From a virus: DNA of 64,000 bases. Under the pieces are notes generated by a model, which saw nothing but the letters and a program-made list of their open reading frames with translations, did no database searches and was not told where the DNA came from. The stretch covers positions 62,001-126,000 of the IMG/VR virus record IMGVR_UViG_3300044691_000355; one strand, 5' to 3'. Positions 50,578 through 58,197 of the stretch are shown here, piece after piece (the first letter of the stretch is position 1; each line of letters opens with the position of its first letter). The translations under genes were made by a program, and so were the position numbers.

Positions 50578-50980
50578 CGGTTCCAAATCCTGAAGAGACA
50601 GTTTTTGAGCTTGCGCGCTTTATACCCCCTGATGGTGCGCCGACGCAAGGGTTTCGCGCCAATTCGTGATGGACTGCTACTTCGGCACGCTTTAGACGCT
50701 TCATCGCCGACCATCGACTACGTCCCAATCTTTGCCCTATTTTGCTGAAAGATCGGTGCCGTTGGTAGCGCTGAATGATCACGTCGCGATCCTCGTACGG
50801 CACGCGGCAGATGGCTTCCTCAATCAGCCAGACATCTGGCGGCACGTTGCCCAAGCCTATCAGCGGACTTCGCAACGCGCGGTTGCCGAAACCTGGGCTA
50901 TCGACCGGATATCCGATGTGGTGCGCTTCGCCCCAGTTGGCCCAGGCCACCAGGAGCTTGATCGTGCCGATCACGCTCAT
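50564..50980 (-). CDS. Sigma-region-4-like protein, probable late regulator (Q-like)
   Basis: 138 residues. The centre holds a sigma70 region 4-like helix-turn-helix: PYEDRDVIIQRYQRHRSFSK then IGQRLGRSRWSAMKRLKRAE. It is the last gene of the leftward early operon, right before the terminators and the late genes, the position of antiterminator Q. Late activation is inferred from position and fold. Confidence 0.6.
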   Translation of the reverse strand: MSVIGTIKLLVAWANWGEAHHIGYPVDSPGFGNRALRSPLIGLGNVPPDVWLIEEAICRVPYEDRDVIIQRYQRHRSFSKIGQRLGRSRWSAMKRLKRAEVAVHHELARNPCVGAPSGGIKRASSKTVSSGFGTESRA

Positions 50981-51447
50981 GCGACAGTCACCAAAGACAG
51001 TTGCGCTTGCTCGACTTGACGAATCTCGATGCGCACACCCGGCGAGTTAAGCGCGTCGACATCCTCACCAGGATATACTTTGGCCAAACGAGAATATTCA
51101 ACCACCCTCGCGTCATCTGCCCAAATTCCTGCAGTTGTGAGTGCGTCACAAGTGGACCGCGCCAACTTATCCAAATCGGGAGTACGCATCGGCCACGTGC
51201 GCTTGCGTTTCGGCGCTGACTGCGGCTTGGGCATCGTGAACACCATGCGAACGATAAGCGCGCCGTCGAGTGGCGCAGCACCGTTCTTCGCTTCGATCGC
51301 TGCGGCCACAACGTCTTGGCGCCACGGGCGAACTTTTTTAGACGACTCTACGAGCTTCGCGTGTTCGCGACCGTCTTTGCCGGTGAACGTGCCGACATAG
51401 CGTTTTGACCCCTGAGGTCCTGGTGAACCCATAACGATTATGAGCAT
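50977..51447 (-). CDS. rusA: RusA-family Holliday junction resolvase
   Basis: 156 residues from ATG 51447. MLIIVMGSPGPQGSKRYVG start, and RTPDLDKLARSTCDALTTAG followed by IWADDARVVEYSRLAK, which holds the conserved acidic residues (D-x-D and DD) of RusA. It resolves branched DNA before packaging. The Asn usual in PDxDN is Lys here (PDLDK). Confidence 0.85.
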   Translation of the reverse strand: MLIIVMGSPGPQGSKRYVGTFTGKDGREHAKLVESSKKVRPWRQDVVAAAIEAKNGAAPLDGALIVRMVFTMPKPQSAPKRKRTWPMRTPDLDKLARSTCDALTTAGIWADDARVVEYSRLAKVYPGEDVDALNSPGVRIEIRQVEQAQLSLVTVA

Positions 51448-51923
51448 TGAACGCTCGCTAGTTTCCTCTGTCTCCATTGACGCAAATAAGCAATCCGCGC
51501 TTCACGAGTCGCCTCGTTGTACTCAGCCAAGCACACTGGGCAACGCCTTTGATGGCCGTTGTGAACAAACGCATGACCTTTTACGCAAGTCATTCGTCCA
51601 GCGGGAGTGAGCGGCGAACGCAATAAATTTTCTAAGTAAGTTACAGGCTCAAGATGATTTGGATTTACGCAATGGCGAATCCTGCACAGATGATCTAACA
51701 ATAAACCTGAAGGTGTAACACCACGCAACAGCTTATAAAGCAACACATGTGCCTGATAGGTTTTATTGTTCAGGCTTGCCCAGCCATAACCATCATCACT
51801 CTTCGATCTAGTCCACAACCAACAATCACCAGGACCAGCGGCTATATTGCGGCGTATATGACGTGGCAGCGATTCTGGCAATGTGGTTGATTGCCACTCT
51901 GTCAACGGCAGAGGTTTACTCAT
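51438..51923 (-). CDS. HNH endonuclease (homing-type)
   Basis: 161 residues. CWLWTRSKSDDGYGWASLNN, then AHVLLYKLLRG and LLLDHLCRIRHCVNPNHLEP with VTYLENLLR: the DHLC...C-x-NP-x-HLE pattern of HNH homing enzymes. C-terminal CVKGH...CPVCLAEYN is a zinc finger. It precedes RusA and may be a free-standing mobile gene. Confidence 0.85.
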   Translation of the reverse strand: MSKPLPLTEWQSTTLPESLPRHIRRNIAAGPGDCWLWTRSKSDDGYGWASLNNKTYQAHVLLYKLLRGVTPSGLLLDHLCRIRHCVNPNHLEPVTYLENLLRSPLTPAGRMTCVKGHAFVHNGHQRRCPVCLAEYNEATREARIAYLRQWRQRKLASVQCS

Positions 51924-51965
51924 ACCACCCCCGTTTCTGGCATGCCGTGAACGATAATGAGCATT

Positions 51966-52163
51966 TTATTTCTTGGGCTCACTGGTCTGGATTACCCAAT
52001 CAAGGAATTTCAAGAAAACGGCGACCGGCAGATAGATCCAAAACAGAAATATCTGCAGATCCCCGGCGCCGCTGTGCTTGAGCAACCAGTAAAGCAGGTA
52101 ATACCAAATCGGCACGACGATCATGAGCGTGAGCAGACTGGATATTATTTTTGCAGCTTTCAT
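51966..52163 (-). CDS. Small membrane protein
   Basis: 65 residues from ATG 52163, two transmembrane segments (IISSLLTLMIVVPIWYYLLY and FLFWIYLPVAVFLKFLDWVI). Role unknown. Confidence 0.55.
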   Translation of the reverse strand: MKAAKIISSLLTLMIVVPIWYYLLYWLLKHSGAGDLQIFLFWIYLPVAVFLKFLDWVIQTSEPKK

Positions 52164-52164
52164 C

Positions 52165-52373
52165 TCACGTAACCTCTGCAGTTCTGCAAACACGCCGTTT
52201 CGTCGATTTCAGCCACCGCAAAAACGTCTTCACCTGGCACTCCCTGTGAACATCGCCGCCGCGCGAATAGATCACGTGACCGTTACCGACCGCGAGCACA
52301 TAGCGCATCCGCTTGCCGACGATGTAGCGCCGCTCGACTTCGATTGGGGGGGGGTAGACGCATCGTCGCTCAC
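52165..52373 (-). pseudogene. Small gene broken at a C9 tract
   Basis: GTG 52373 overlaps the preceding stop (GTGA) and starts MSDDASTPP in one frame. The following protein-like segment, IEVERRYIVGKRMRYVLAVG, GHVIYSRGGDVHRECQVKTF, LRWLKSTKRR, is in another frame and runs to a stop 1 bp from the next gene. The switch is exactly at nine C (G9 on the + strand, 52346-52354). Adding one C would give about 69 residues. Sequencing error, phase variation and decay are all possible. Confidence 0.6.
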
Positions 52374-52948
52374 GAGTTCAGGCCCGCTCGATCCTGCGCC
52401 GGCTTGCGGTGGGTGCGCTTCGGTGGCTTCACCGACGCAGCGGCCTTCTCCCGCGGCTCAAAATCAAAATACAACTGCCCCGACGATTCCACCAGCCGCC
52501 GCGCCTGCATGACTTCCGGACTCGCCTCGCCATGGCGCTGCGCAACCTCATCGAACCACCCAAAAAATCTATCATGCTTGCGCATCAGCAGTTTCGGCCG
52601 GTCGAGAACATCGCACACCATTTCGCCAGTGTCCTTGTCGATCTTGCGCGTAAGGTGGGTCAACTCGTGATCGACCAGCGCGTCGCGCTGACGTTGCGAA
52701 AGAGCTAACCAGCCAGCTCGGTCAATCACAATCGTTGCGTCAGCAATACCCAACGCGCGATCCTTGAGCGGCGTGATGCGCACGACTGCGCCCGCCGGAT
52801 ATCCTTGGTGTTTCAGCACTGGGAACGTTGACTCTAAGTCGAAAATGAAAAGCGCTGAGACGGTCACGTCCTCGAGATCCGTGTGGTGGGCGGCTTGGAT
52901 TTTCTCGATGCAGGTGGTTGCGTCAGGTGCTTGGCTGTAGGTTTTCAT
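52370..52948 (-). CDS. Putative phage metallopeptidase
   Basis: 192 residues. RDALVDHELTHLTRK near residue 93 gives an HExxH zinc site in a helix (H-E-L-T-H). The N-terminal domain has GIADATIVIDRAGWLALSQR. This fits the PhageMetallopep family (PF18894-like). The C-terminus is basic and disordered. Targets are unknown. Confidence 0.7.
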   Translation of the reverse strand: MKTYSQAPDATTCIEKIQAAHHTDLEDVTVSALFIFDLESTFPVLKHQGYPAGAVVRITPLKDRALGIADATIVIDRAGWLALSQRQRDALVDHELTHLTRKIDKDTGEMVCDVLDRPKLLMRKHDRFFGWFDEVAQRHGEASPEVMQARRLVESSGQLYFDFEPREKAAASVKPPKRTHRKPAQDRAGLNS

Positions 52949-53210
52949 GCTTGGTTCGCTTTGCGTTTATTTCCAGTGGTTGACCGAATGCTTTTGCGAA
53001 CAACGCGGCAAACGTCGCATGCCCGCGCTCGCCGTACGTCGTGTGCATCAAACTCAAATCATGCTCGATGATCGCAGCGGCCAGTCGATTACGAGCCGCG
53101 GTAAAATCTCCGCCGATGCATACCGGGATTCCAAATTGCTTGCGCAAGCGGCTCGCGAAAAACAGCAGTTTGTCGAGCTCGGTGAACTGGTCTTGCGCGA
53201 CGGTGCTCAT
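52923..53210 (-). CDS. Hypothetical phage protein
   Basis: 95 residues; LDKLLFFASRLRKQFGIPVC and GERGHATFAALFAKAFGQPL are clear helices. Overlaps the metallopeptidase start by 26 bp. The function is unknown. Confidence 0.55.
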   Translation of the reverse strand: MSTVAQDQFTELDKLLFFASRLRKQFGIPVCIGGDFTAARNRLAAAIIEHDLSLMHTTYGERGHATFAALFAKAFGQPLEINAKRTKHENLQPST

Positions 53211-53812
53211 GCGTGTAAGTCCGGTAATTGTTCCTGCACGGCTTCGGCGTTGCGCTGCTGATGTGGGGTTGGCCCGCGGCGAAAACTACTCATGGCTTCG
53301 CGGTGCACGTCGGTATCAGCCAGCATTGCGGCGACGCTGAATCCAAGCCTCGTGCCATCATCGAAATCAATGACGACGCCCGTGCATTCGGCGCATTTCT
53401 CGAATCCCTTTGGTCTGGTTGCGTCCCACCATTCGCGATAGACATACGTCCAAGGTCGTGAGTATTGCCAGAGTTTCTTTAGGTCGTTCTCAACCACAGC
53501 GGCTGAAAATTTTTGGTGCATTTTCAGCATCGCGTATTCGCAAAGTTGCTCTTGCAACGTCGCAATTGGCTTGGTCTGCGCGATCGGCATGTTGACGCAG
53601 GTCTGCAGGAACTGACCTAACGTCGGCGGGTGTATCGGGCTTACCGAGATGATTGCCCTGATGCCGTACGTGATCTGCTCATCCGTCAGATCGTCAACGG
53701 CGTCTTGCCATGGCTTAGGTATGTCGGCGCCGTAGGTTTCGGCAATACGGGTTCCGTAGCTTTGAATCAATCGGTCCCAAAGCCGGTCGGCGCGTTTATT
53801 CTTGGTTGCCAT
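53207..53812 (-). CDS. Replication-associated protein (possible helicase loader-like)
   Basis: 201 residues from ATG 53812, overlapping the DUF1376-type gene. MATKNKRADRLWDRLIQSYG, then DAVDDLTDEQITYGIRAIIS and a PPTLGQFLQTC motif, as in phage proteins next to DUF1376 genes, sometimes annotated as replication protein P-like. Assignment is from context. Confidence 0.55.
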   Translation of the reverse strand: MATKNKRADRLWDRLIQSYGTRIAETYGADIPKPWQDAVDDLTDEQITYGIRAIISVSPIHPPTLGQFLQTCVNMPIAQTKPIATLQEQLCEYAMLKMHQKFSAAVVENDLKKLWQYSRPWTYVYREWWDATRPKGFEKCAECTGVVIDFDDGTRLGFSVAAMLADTDVHREAMSSFRRGPTPHQQRNAEAVQEQLPDLHA

Positions 53813-54548
53813 TGCGCATGTCCTGAATTTCTTGGAAGCGGGTTTTGCGCGGCGGCTTTCCTTGCGGTGAGCGCTCCTGTCGATCGCGCATTCGGTTGCG
53901 CCAAGTGGCAATCCAGTCGGCTTTTTTTCCCTTGGCGCCTGGCACACCCTTCCAGTAGTCGACGAATTCAGCGGTCGCCTCGTCAAGATTGACGTTCGGC
54001 GCTTTGACCTTAGCCCACTCTCGCAGCTCGCCTGTTATCTCAAACGGAAGCGGTATCCTAGTCCCGGCATCAGCGCGCTGGCGCGCATCTGATTTGTCTT
54101 TATCTTTGTCTTTTCTTAATTCTTCATTGGAGTCTGGAGTCTGGATAGTGGAGTCTGGAGTCTGGATAGCTTTAGACCTGGGTTCTTTTTTTAAACCCAC
54201 TGGGTTTTTAGTTGATAACCCACTGGGTTTCTTAGGTCTTCCACCCTTGCTACCGTTTTCGCGGGCTATGTCACTCAATTCACTAGCTAAAGTCATTTCC
54301 TCGAAAGCGCGTCCATTCACAAATCCGCTTTCAGTTCGCGTCCAAAATAGAGCCGCTACTTTATCAATGGCTTGACGCTCTTTTTTTTCAAACGCGCGAC
54401 AAATTCGATACAAATCGCGTCCAATCGGAAGCGGTTTCTCGGTTCCATAGTAAGCGTGGAGCATCAAAAGATATGCGCCGTGCTCGATCATCGACAGCGA
54501 TCCGGTCTTCTTGGCGTAGTCCCCAATGTGGTGCTTGTAGAAATTCAC
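53796..54548 (-). CDS. DUF1376 (YdaU-like) replication protein
   Basis: 250 residues from GTG 54548, which overlaps the HNH stop (GTGA). MNFYKHHIGDYAKKTGSLSM then IEHGAYLLMLHAYYGTEKPL is the DUF1376 domain. The centre has a low-complexity repeat (IQTPDSTIQTPDSNEE) and a C-terminal helical part. Family members act like phage replication initiators. Confidence 0.8.
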   Translation of the reverse strand: MNFYKHHIGDYAKKTGSLSMIEHGAYLLMLHAYYGTEKPLPIGRDLYRICRAFEKKERQAIDKVAALFWTRTESGFVNGRAFEEMTLASELSDIARENGSKGGRPKKPSGLSTKNPVGLKKEPRSKAIQTPDSTIQTPDSNEELRKDKDKDKSDARQRADAGTRIPLPFEITGELREWAKVKAPNVNLDEATAEFVDYWKGVPGAKGKKADWIATWRNRMRDRQERSPQGKPPRKTRFQEIQDMRNGNQE

Positions 54549-54862
54549 TGGAGCGCCACACGCCAACCATACGGCCTGTGATCAATGGTTTCTGGTCCCT
54601 TGGACGAATTACGCCAAGCACAAAGAGGCTGGATGTTGTCGATACCGTCTGATCCGCACAGGTAGATTGGGACGATGTGATCACGATCCTGATGCCCATC
54701 GCGGCCACAGCGAACGCATTGGAATTGACAGAATCGCCGCAGCGCCTGCCACTGCGCCGGCGTGTGTGTGGCAATGGATCGCGCTGCCTTGAGTCGCGCG
54801 TGCCTGATCTGACGCAGTTGCCGCCGTTGCAAATAGCGATCATGGTCTGAAGTAAGCGCCAT
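54545..54862 (-). CDS. HNH endonuclease
   Basis: 105 residues from ATG 54862 (GTG 54865 is also possible). CVRCGRDGHQDRDHIVPIYL then DGIDNIQPLCAWRNSSKGPE is a complete HNH motif, though the usual second cysteine pair appears as LCAWRN. A nicking or packaging role, as for phage HNH proteins, is possible; a homing origin also. Confidence 0.8.
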   Translation of the reverse strand: MALTSDHDRYLQRRQLRQIRHARLKAARSIATHTPAQWQALRRFCQFQCVRCGRDGHQDRDHIVPIYLCGSDGIDNIQPLCAWRNSSKGPETIDHRPYGWRVALQ

Positions 54863-54999
54863 CACCTCCGCACCCTCGCCCGCCGGTTAGCGTAACGCTG
54901 CAGCCGATACCAAATACACAATCGGCATTCGTACGTATCAGCCAGGATCATGAGCCGCCCTATGCGCGCGATCATCCGGTCGTTGGCGGCTGGCGTCAT
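54862..54999 (-). CDS. Small basic protein
   Basis: 45 residues from ATG 54999: MTPAANDRMIARIGRLMILA, then CRLCIWYRLQRYANRRARVR. Overlaps both neighbours. Function unknown. Confidence 0.45.
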   Translation of the reverse strand: MTPAANDRMIARIGRLMILADTYECRLCIWYRLQRYANRRARVRR

Positions 55000-55124
55000 G
55001 ATGGGATGGCTCCGCGCGCTGTGGGGTACCTGACAAAAGCGCATGCGCTATCGACGGAGACGAGTACCTGGCACAGCTTGCGGCTGCCGTAACTCATTCT
55101 GGCTTGCTGAGCGGGATCGGTCAC
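54996..55124 (-). CDS. Small hypothetical protein (GTG start)
   Basis: 42 residues from GTG 55124, which overlaps the previous stop; its own stop overlaps the next ATG. VTDPAQQARMSYGSRKLCQV. Support is mainly translational coupling. Confidence 0.4.
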   Translation of the reverse strand: MTDPAQQARMSYGSRKLCQVLVSVDSACAFVRYPTARGAIPS

Positions 55125-55357
55125 AACGGTTGGAGCCGGAAAAGATAAGTGCCGCAGGGGCGGGAGGGATACTCCATGCGCCCCATTGGCTTCGCGTGTA
55201 CGGGAACCGGCACCGCAAGCACTCCGGTGATCGGCGGCGTCCCGCTCGAGCCGGCTACAGAGATTCCACGCGCTTGCGGACACTGGAATCGGTATGACTC
55301 TTTCAGGGCTGCCGCCCCAAGGTCCCCTTGTGTATTTGTGTTTGCGGCTCGCGTCAT
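55121..55357 (-). CDS. Hypothetical phage protein
   Basis: 78 residues from ATG 55357, overlapping the preceding stop. MTRAANTNTQGDLGAAALKE and VLAVPVPVHAKPMGRMEY. No family recognised; the longer frame to 55480 is Arg-rich and runs antisense-like through the previous gene. Confidence 0.45.
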   Translation of the reverse strand: MTRAANTNTQGDLGAAALKESYRFQCPQARGISVAGSSGTPPITGVLAVPVPVHAKPMGRMEYPSRPCGTYLFRLQPL

Positions 55358-55905
55358 CGCCGCCCTCCCCGTCTCATCCCGTTGTCTTCCGTGGGCGTCC
55401 CGCCTAATTCGGTCTGCGTACCGTTGGCGCGGGGAACCACCCAAAGCGCCGGGCCGCGCCGCACGTTGCAGTGGTGACATACCGCGTCGACCTGCAGCGG
55501 CTTTAAATAATCTCGATGGTCGTAGACTGTTGCGCGTTTACGCTTGCAATCTACGCAGATGGTAGTGCCATCGAGATAAGGAAGCTTTCCAGTTGCCTTG
55601 GCAATGGATACCAACGCGATCGCGCGGCGCTGAGCCTGTTTGTAGGTTGATGCCGTGGCCCTAACCGCGGGCGCAAGCAGCCCAAGTTTTCGTAACGCCT
55701 CGCGATGAACTGCGCGTCGTTCACTTGCTAGTTGGCGCTGGCATGCATTGCATACCGTTGTTAGTTTGCGACTGAACATCGGTTCCGTGCACCGCGGGCA
55801 CGCATGCAACTGTCGTTGCGATGAGCCGCGCTGACACCATCGAGCCGACGCCCAGTTGAATCGAGCCACCGGCTTCGGGCGATTCCATACGAGATGCGGC
55901 CTCAT
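55354..55905 (-). CDS. Zinc-finger / HNH-like (treble-clef) protein
   Basis: 183 residues. An N-terminal CPRC...CNAC zinc ribbon, a helical middle, and ICVDCKRKRATVYDHRDYLK followed by VDAVCHHCNVRRGPAL, a treble-clef resembling HNH or endonuclease VII folds (C-x2-C...DHRD...C-x2-C). Nuclease activity is possible. Confidence 0.6.
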   Translation of the reverse strand: MRPHLVWNRPKPVARFNWASARWCQRGSSQRQLHACPRCTEPMFSRKLTTVCNACQRQLASERRAVHREALRKLGLLAPAVRATASTYKQAQRRAIALVSIAKATGKLPYLDGTTICVDCKRKRATVYDHRDYLKPLQVDAVCHHCNVRRGPALWVVPRANGTQTELGGTPTEDNGMRRGGRR

Positions 55906-56132
55906 TTGCGCCGACTCCCTGACTGTCCCTGCGAATCCCCGTCATGGCCCTCGCTTGGGGCCAGCGCCAGAAGTAACTTGGCCTTCCGCACGGCAACAAT
56001 GGCTATCTTGTGCATTTCGTCTCTAAGGACTTCCTGCTTGGTTCGCCCACTTTCGCGCGCTTCGGATTCCAGATAAGCCATCGTTTCATTGGTGATTTTC
56101 AGCCGTTTCAAGTCGTCGAGAGGCAGGCTCAT
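55902..56132 (-). CDS. Small DNA-binding-like protein
   Basis: 76 residues: LDDLKRLKITNETMAYLESE, ARESGRTKQEVLRDEMHKIA. The helix-turn pattern with E-S-G-R-T-K-Q-E-V-L resembles ribbon-helix-helix proteins. Early in the leftward operon, so a regulator is likely. Confidence 0.55.
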   Translation of the reverse strand: MSLPLDDLKRLKITNETMAYLESEARESGRTKQEVLRDEMHKIAIVAVRKAKLLLALAPSEGHDGDSQGQSGSRRK

Positions 56133-56212
56133 GCGCGCAGTCCTTCGCGAAAATATGTCCAGTTAATTGATGAATATGTGCAGTCACGCGGTTTGAGGTA
56201 TCCCTGTCCCAT
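56129..56212 (-). CDS. 27-residue peptide
   Basis: ATG 56212, stop overlapping the next start (ATGA). MGQGYLKPRDCTYSSINWTY. Weak evidence beyond coupling; it could be leader sequence. Confidence 0.3.
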   Translation of the reverse strand: MGQGYLKPRDCTYSSINWTYFREGLRA

Positions 56213-56229
56213 TCGAGGCGCGGCCGCGG

Positions 56230-56421
56230 TTAGACGACGGCTTGATCGTGAAAATAGGCCGCGAGCTTTTCGATATGGCTCACGCCAGGATCCGCAATTT
56301 CCCCGCTGGCGATCTTTTGAATCGTGCGATTCGATACGCCAGTGGCTTCCGCAATCGCTGGCCAAGTGCCCTTGCTGTCTTGAAGACGCGAGATGACGAA
56401 CTCGTATAGCGACTGTTTCAT
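56230..56421 (-). CDS. Cro-like helix-turn-helix regulator
   Basis: 63 residues from ATG 56421. MKQSLYEFVISRLQDSKGTW then PAIAEATGVSNRTIQKIASG: a lambda-repressor-like helix-turn-helix. First gene of the leftward early operon, divergent from the repressor gene, with the promoter/operator at 56432-56458 only 4-11 bp upstream. The frame to 56565 is antisense to the repressor and is rejected. Confidence 0.7.
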   Translation of the reverse strand: MKQSLYEFVISRLQDSKGTWPAIAEATGVSNRTIQKIASGEIADPGVSHIEKLAAYFHDQAVV

Positions 56422-56431
56422 GCGGTCGAAT

Positions 56432-56458
56432 CGTATACCCAACTTTGGGTACACGCAA
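56432..56458 (-). promoter_or_regulatory. Leftward early promoter with operator in the spacer
   Basis: TACCCAACTTTGGGTA (56436-56451), a palindrome with 7-bp arms. On the - strand TTGCGT (56458-56453) and TATACG (56437-56432) flank it with a 15-bp spacer. The expected start of the mRNA is a few bases from ATG 56421. Confidence 0.7.
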
Positions 56459-56497
56459 CCCAGAAACGAAGTTGGCGATGAAATATTGTTTGCGCGT

Positions 56498-56854
56498 ATG
56501 CCAAAAAAAGAAGGCAAGCGGGGGACGCGGCCAGCATCTGCACCGGCGAAAAAATTGCGAGGCATCTTAGCGCGTAACGTCGAGCTATTGATTGATCGCG
56601 ATTACCCCGCCAATCGGTATTCAACCGAGTCCGCGCGCCTGCAGAAGGTGGCGACTGATGCCGGAGTATCCTGGTCATCCGTGCAGCGCGCCCTTAATCC
56701 CAATGTTGGCAATACGCTGGACGTGCTCGCCGACTTGGCCGGACTGTTCACCATAAAACCGCACGAATTGCTCGACCCGGAGCTCGCCGATCGCCTCGCA
56801 GAGGCCATCGAGGAAAGCGCCAAAAAACCAGGATCACAGGGCAATCCATCCTGA
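56498..56854 (+). CDS. Repressor-like helix-turn-helix protein (CI-like, no peptidase domain)
   Basis: 118 residues from ATG 56498; a TATTGT -10-like box ends 9 bp upstream, so its message may be leaderless. AKKLRGILARNVELLIDRDY, then YSTESARLQKVATDAGVSWS with SVQRALNPN is a helix-turn-helix domain like that of CI. There is no S24 autocleavage domain, so classical RecA-triggered cleavage is not expected. It probably binds the two palindromes flanking it. Confidence 0.7.
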   Translation: MPKKEGKRGTRPASAPAKKLRGILARNVELLIDRDYPANRYSTESARLQKVATDAGVSWSSVQRALNPNVGNTLDVLADLAGLFTIKPHELLDPELADRLAEAIEESAKKPGSQGNPS

Positions 56855-56947
56855 ACGATAGCGAGGTTTTGAGCCTCCTAGAATCGGGGAAACTCCCCGC
56901 CTCCGCATGCCGGGATCCCTCACACCTTAAAAATAAATTTTAGCTCA

Positions 56948-56988
56948 TACCCATTTATGGGTTGACTGTACCCAACTTTGGGTATAGT
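56948..56988 (+). promoter_or_regulatory. Rightward early promoter with tandem operators
   Basis: TACCCATTTATGGGTT (56948-56963) and TACCCAACTTTGGGTA (56969-56984). TTGACT (56962-56967) and TATAGT (56983-56988) have a 15-bp spacer filled by the second palindrome. The transcript would start near 56995, two bases before ATG 56997, with no ribosome binding site, so the first gene is probably leaderless. Confidence 0.75.
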
Positions 56989-56996
56989 GTCGTTAC

Positions 56997-57230
56997 ATGG
57001 TCAACAAAGACGACATGAGCGAACACGACTTGGCACTGCGAACCGCCCAAGGCTTCGCCAAGCTATTGCGCGACATCTATTCCGAGGAAACACTGCTGGA
57101 TCTGGCCGCGCTGAAATTGAAGCGCATGTCGACGCCTGACGGTGAGACGCTGCCGGGGCACGAACGCGCCCGCTCCTGGTTCGACGAGACCATGCGCCGC
57201 GGCTGCACGGATGAGGCGCCGCCGCTATGA
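56997..57230 (+). CDS. First gene of the rightward early operon, hypothetical
   Basis: 77 residues. DMSEHDLALRTAQGFAKLLR and LLDLAALKLKRMSTPDGETL. A possibly leaderless message (see promoter). Its position as first early gene suggests a take-over or regulatory role, but no motif is seen. Confidence 0.55.
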   Translation: MVNKDDMSEHDLALRTAQGFAKLLRDIYSEETLLDLAALKLKRMSTPDGETLPGHERARSWFDETMRRGCTDEAPPL

Positions 57231-57520
57231 CCAAACTGCACCCAATCTTTGAGCAGGCGCTTGCGCCGTTCTTCCCGCCCATCGCGGATCGTAGCGTACG
57301 CATGGCCCGCTGCGGCTGCGGCAAGACAGAGCCATCATCAAGCAAGCTCGCGTTCTTTGAGCCGTGCGGCGATGGCTCAAAAGTGGCGACCGAGACCTGC
57401 ACGTGCGGCTATCACCGCGTCGCGCACCGGCCGGATTTCCAGCATGCATGCGCGCAGTTCAAAGCGAAAGGCGCGCAGCAATTTGACCGCTTTTATTGTG
57501 GCTGTCGCGGGTGGGACTGA
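57227..57520 (+). CDS. Cysteine-rich, zinc-binding-like protein
   Basis: 97 residues with CGCG, CGDG, CTCGYH and YCGCRGW: two or three zinc sites. ATGA overlap upstream. Function unknown. Confidence 0.55.
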   Translation: MTKLHPIFEQALAPFFPPIADRSVRMARCGCGKTEPSSSKLAFFEPCGDGSKVATETCTCGYHRVAHRPDFQHACAQFKAKGAQQFDRFYCGCRGWD

Positions 57521-57521
57521 G

Positions 57522-57656
57522 ATGACCAGTTCCTCCCTCCGCCTCGCCGCCCTGGTCGTAATCTCCGTCGTGATGGGCCTGGGCTATGCGCCGGTCGCTG
57601 AATTCATCGCGCGGAGCATCTGGCATCTCGCACGCATCGTCGGGGGTGGCACGTGA
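57522..57656 (+). CDS. 44-residue membrane peptide
   Basis: ATG 57522. MTSSSLRLAALVVISVVMGL then a second helix (AEFIARSIWHLARIVGG). One predicted transmembrane segment; its stop overlaps the next GTG. Role unknown. Confidence 0.45.
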   Translation: MTSSSLRLAALVVISVVMGLGYAPVAEFIARSIWHLARIVGGGT

Positions 57657-58000
57657 GCGGCACGGATCTCAGGCTCAAGGGTAAGTCTCCGTTCAGTCGA
57701 CTGCTCGACCTGCAGGCGTACGGTAACGTCTATCTACACGCCTCGGTCTATCTGCGCGCCAAGTGCCCGAAGATGGTGGCGTACGCCAGTGCAAAGCTAT
57801 CCGACTGCTATCTCTTATTGCGCAAACATGGCAGTCCGTATAGCCACGGCCTGTGGGTGGGACACGCCTGCTTTGACGTGAGCGAGGGCGAAGCGCAGCA
57901 AATTCGCGCGATGTTTGAGCCGCTTGGCCTTCGCATCGAGAGCGAGATGGCGCGGGGAATCGAACTGCGATCGAGCGCGGACGCGGCGGTGCATCCGTGA
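57653..58000 (+). CDS. Hypothetical phage protein
   Basis: 115 residues from GTG 57653. SPFSRLLDLQAYGNVYLHAS and HGLWVGHACFDVSEGEAQQI; a mixed alpha/beta domain. No family recognised. Confidence 0.5.
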   Translation: MSGTDLRLKGKSPFSRLLDLQAYGNVYLHASVYLRAKCPKMVAYASAKLSDCYLLLRKHGSPYSHGLWVGHACFDVSEGEAQQIRAMFEPLGLRIESEMARGIELRSSADAAVHP

Positions 58001-58197
58001 GCCTCGTCGACCAAACCGCGACACTGATGGCCGCGCAGCTCGTGGAGTTGAACAGAATCGTCAACTCACCGCGTTCAAGCGCTGAGATACGCTCGCTCGC
58101 CCTCTCGCTTGCCTACGAGTACGGCAAGCTCGATGGCCGAAAGCTAGCCGCGGACAACATCGCGCGAACGTTGCATATCGGCGCGGTGCGGCCGTGA
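57997..58197 (+). CDS. Small helical phage protein
   Basis: 66 residues from GTG 57997: helical (AAQLVELNRIVNSPRSSAEI). Overlaps both neighbours by 4 bp. Function unknown. Confidence 0.5.
   Translation: MSLVDQTATLMAAQLVELNRIVNSPRSSAEIRSLALSLAYEYGKLDGRKLAADNIARTLHIGAVRP

Noticed and set aside
56886-56901. Terminator after the repressor gene (GGGGA-AAC-TCCCC)
   Set aside because: Short stem and no following T run.
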